Source of the DNA: Pseudomonadota bacterium
GTDB lineage: Bacteria > Pseudomonadota > Gammaproteobacteria > Pseudomonadales > Azotimanducaceae
Assembly (NCBI GenBank): GCA_027622495.1
Contig: JAQBYL010000271.1
Span: 1 to 5,985 of the forward strand
Reading direction: 5' to 3'
Length of the DNA stretch: 5,985 bases
Both the position numbers and the translations under genes were made by a program. Positions within the stretch are counted from its first letter, which is position 1. The number at the start of each line of letters is the position of its first letter. This document shows, in pieces, positions 5,967 to 5,985 of the stretch. Under the pieces are notes generated by a model. The model was not told where the DNA came from. It saw nothing but the letters and a program-made list of their open reading frames with translations, and searched no databases.

Positions 5967-5985
5967 GATTTGGTGTTAACGAGTT

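Overview
The window looks like ordinary chromosomal DNA from a gammaproteobacterium of moderate GC (judged by eye). The support is the two-domain NfuA (degenerate A-type domain plus Nfu domain), a type I-alpha DAHP synthase resembling E. coli AroF, a full-length cobalamin-dependent methionine synthase, and sites fitting the gammaproteobacterial IscR type 1 and MetR consensus sequences. The genus cannot be read from the sequence, and nothing mobile was seen: no IS, phage gene, CRISPR array, tRNA or rRNA.

Layout. Positions 1-301 hold no confident gene. They contain an open frame running in from the left edge to a stop at 176-178 and two hairpin-forming inverted repeats (105-131 and 169-192). 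A probable single-span membrane microprotein (302-415, +) follows, convergent with metH (431-4087, -). The short junction between them carries two back-to-back inverted repeats, one over each stop codon. A 193-bp divergent region (4088-4280) separates metH from nfuA (4281-4862, +). A class I DAHP synthase, aroF-like (4886-5956, -), converges on nfuA with a 23-bp gap, and a hairpin covers the aroF stop codon.

The genes serve three processes: methionine and folate/B12 one-carbon metabolism (metH), Fe-S cluster delivery (nfuA) and the first step of aromatic amino acid synthesis (aroF). They do not form one operon. The most informative part is the metH-nfuA divergent region. It holds a 24/25 match to the type 1 IscR operator placed over the -10/start region of a good nfuA promoter with an extended -10, and a perfect MetR-type palindrome (TGAA-N5-TTCA) further toward metH. 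The simplest reading is that [2Fe-2S]-IscR represses nfuA and MetR acts on metH from the same short region. I found no convincing previously undescribed multi-gene system. The less explained items are the microprotein, the structured left flank and the stop-codon palindromes.
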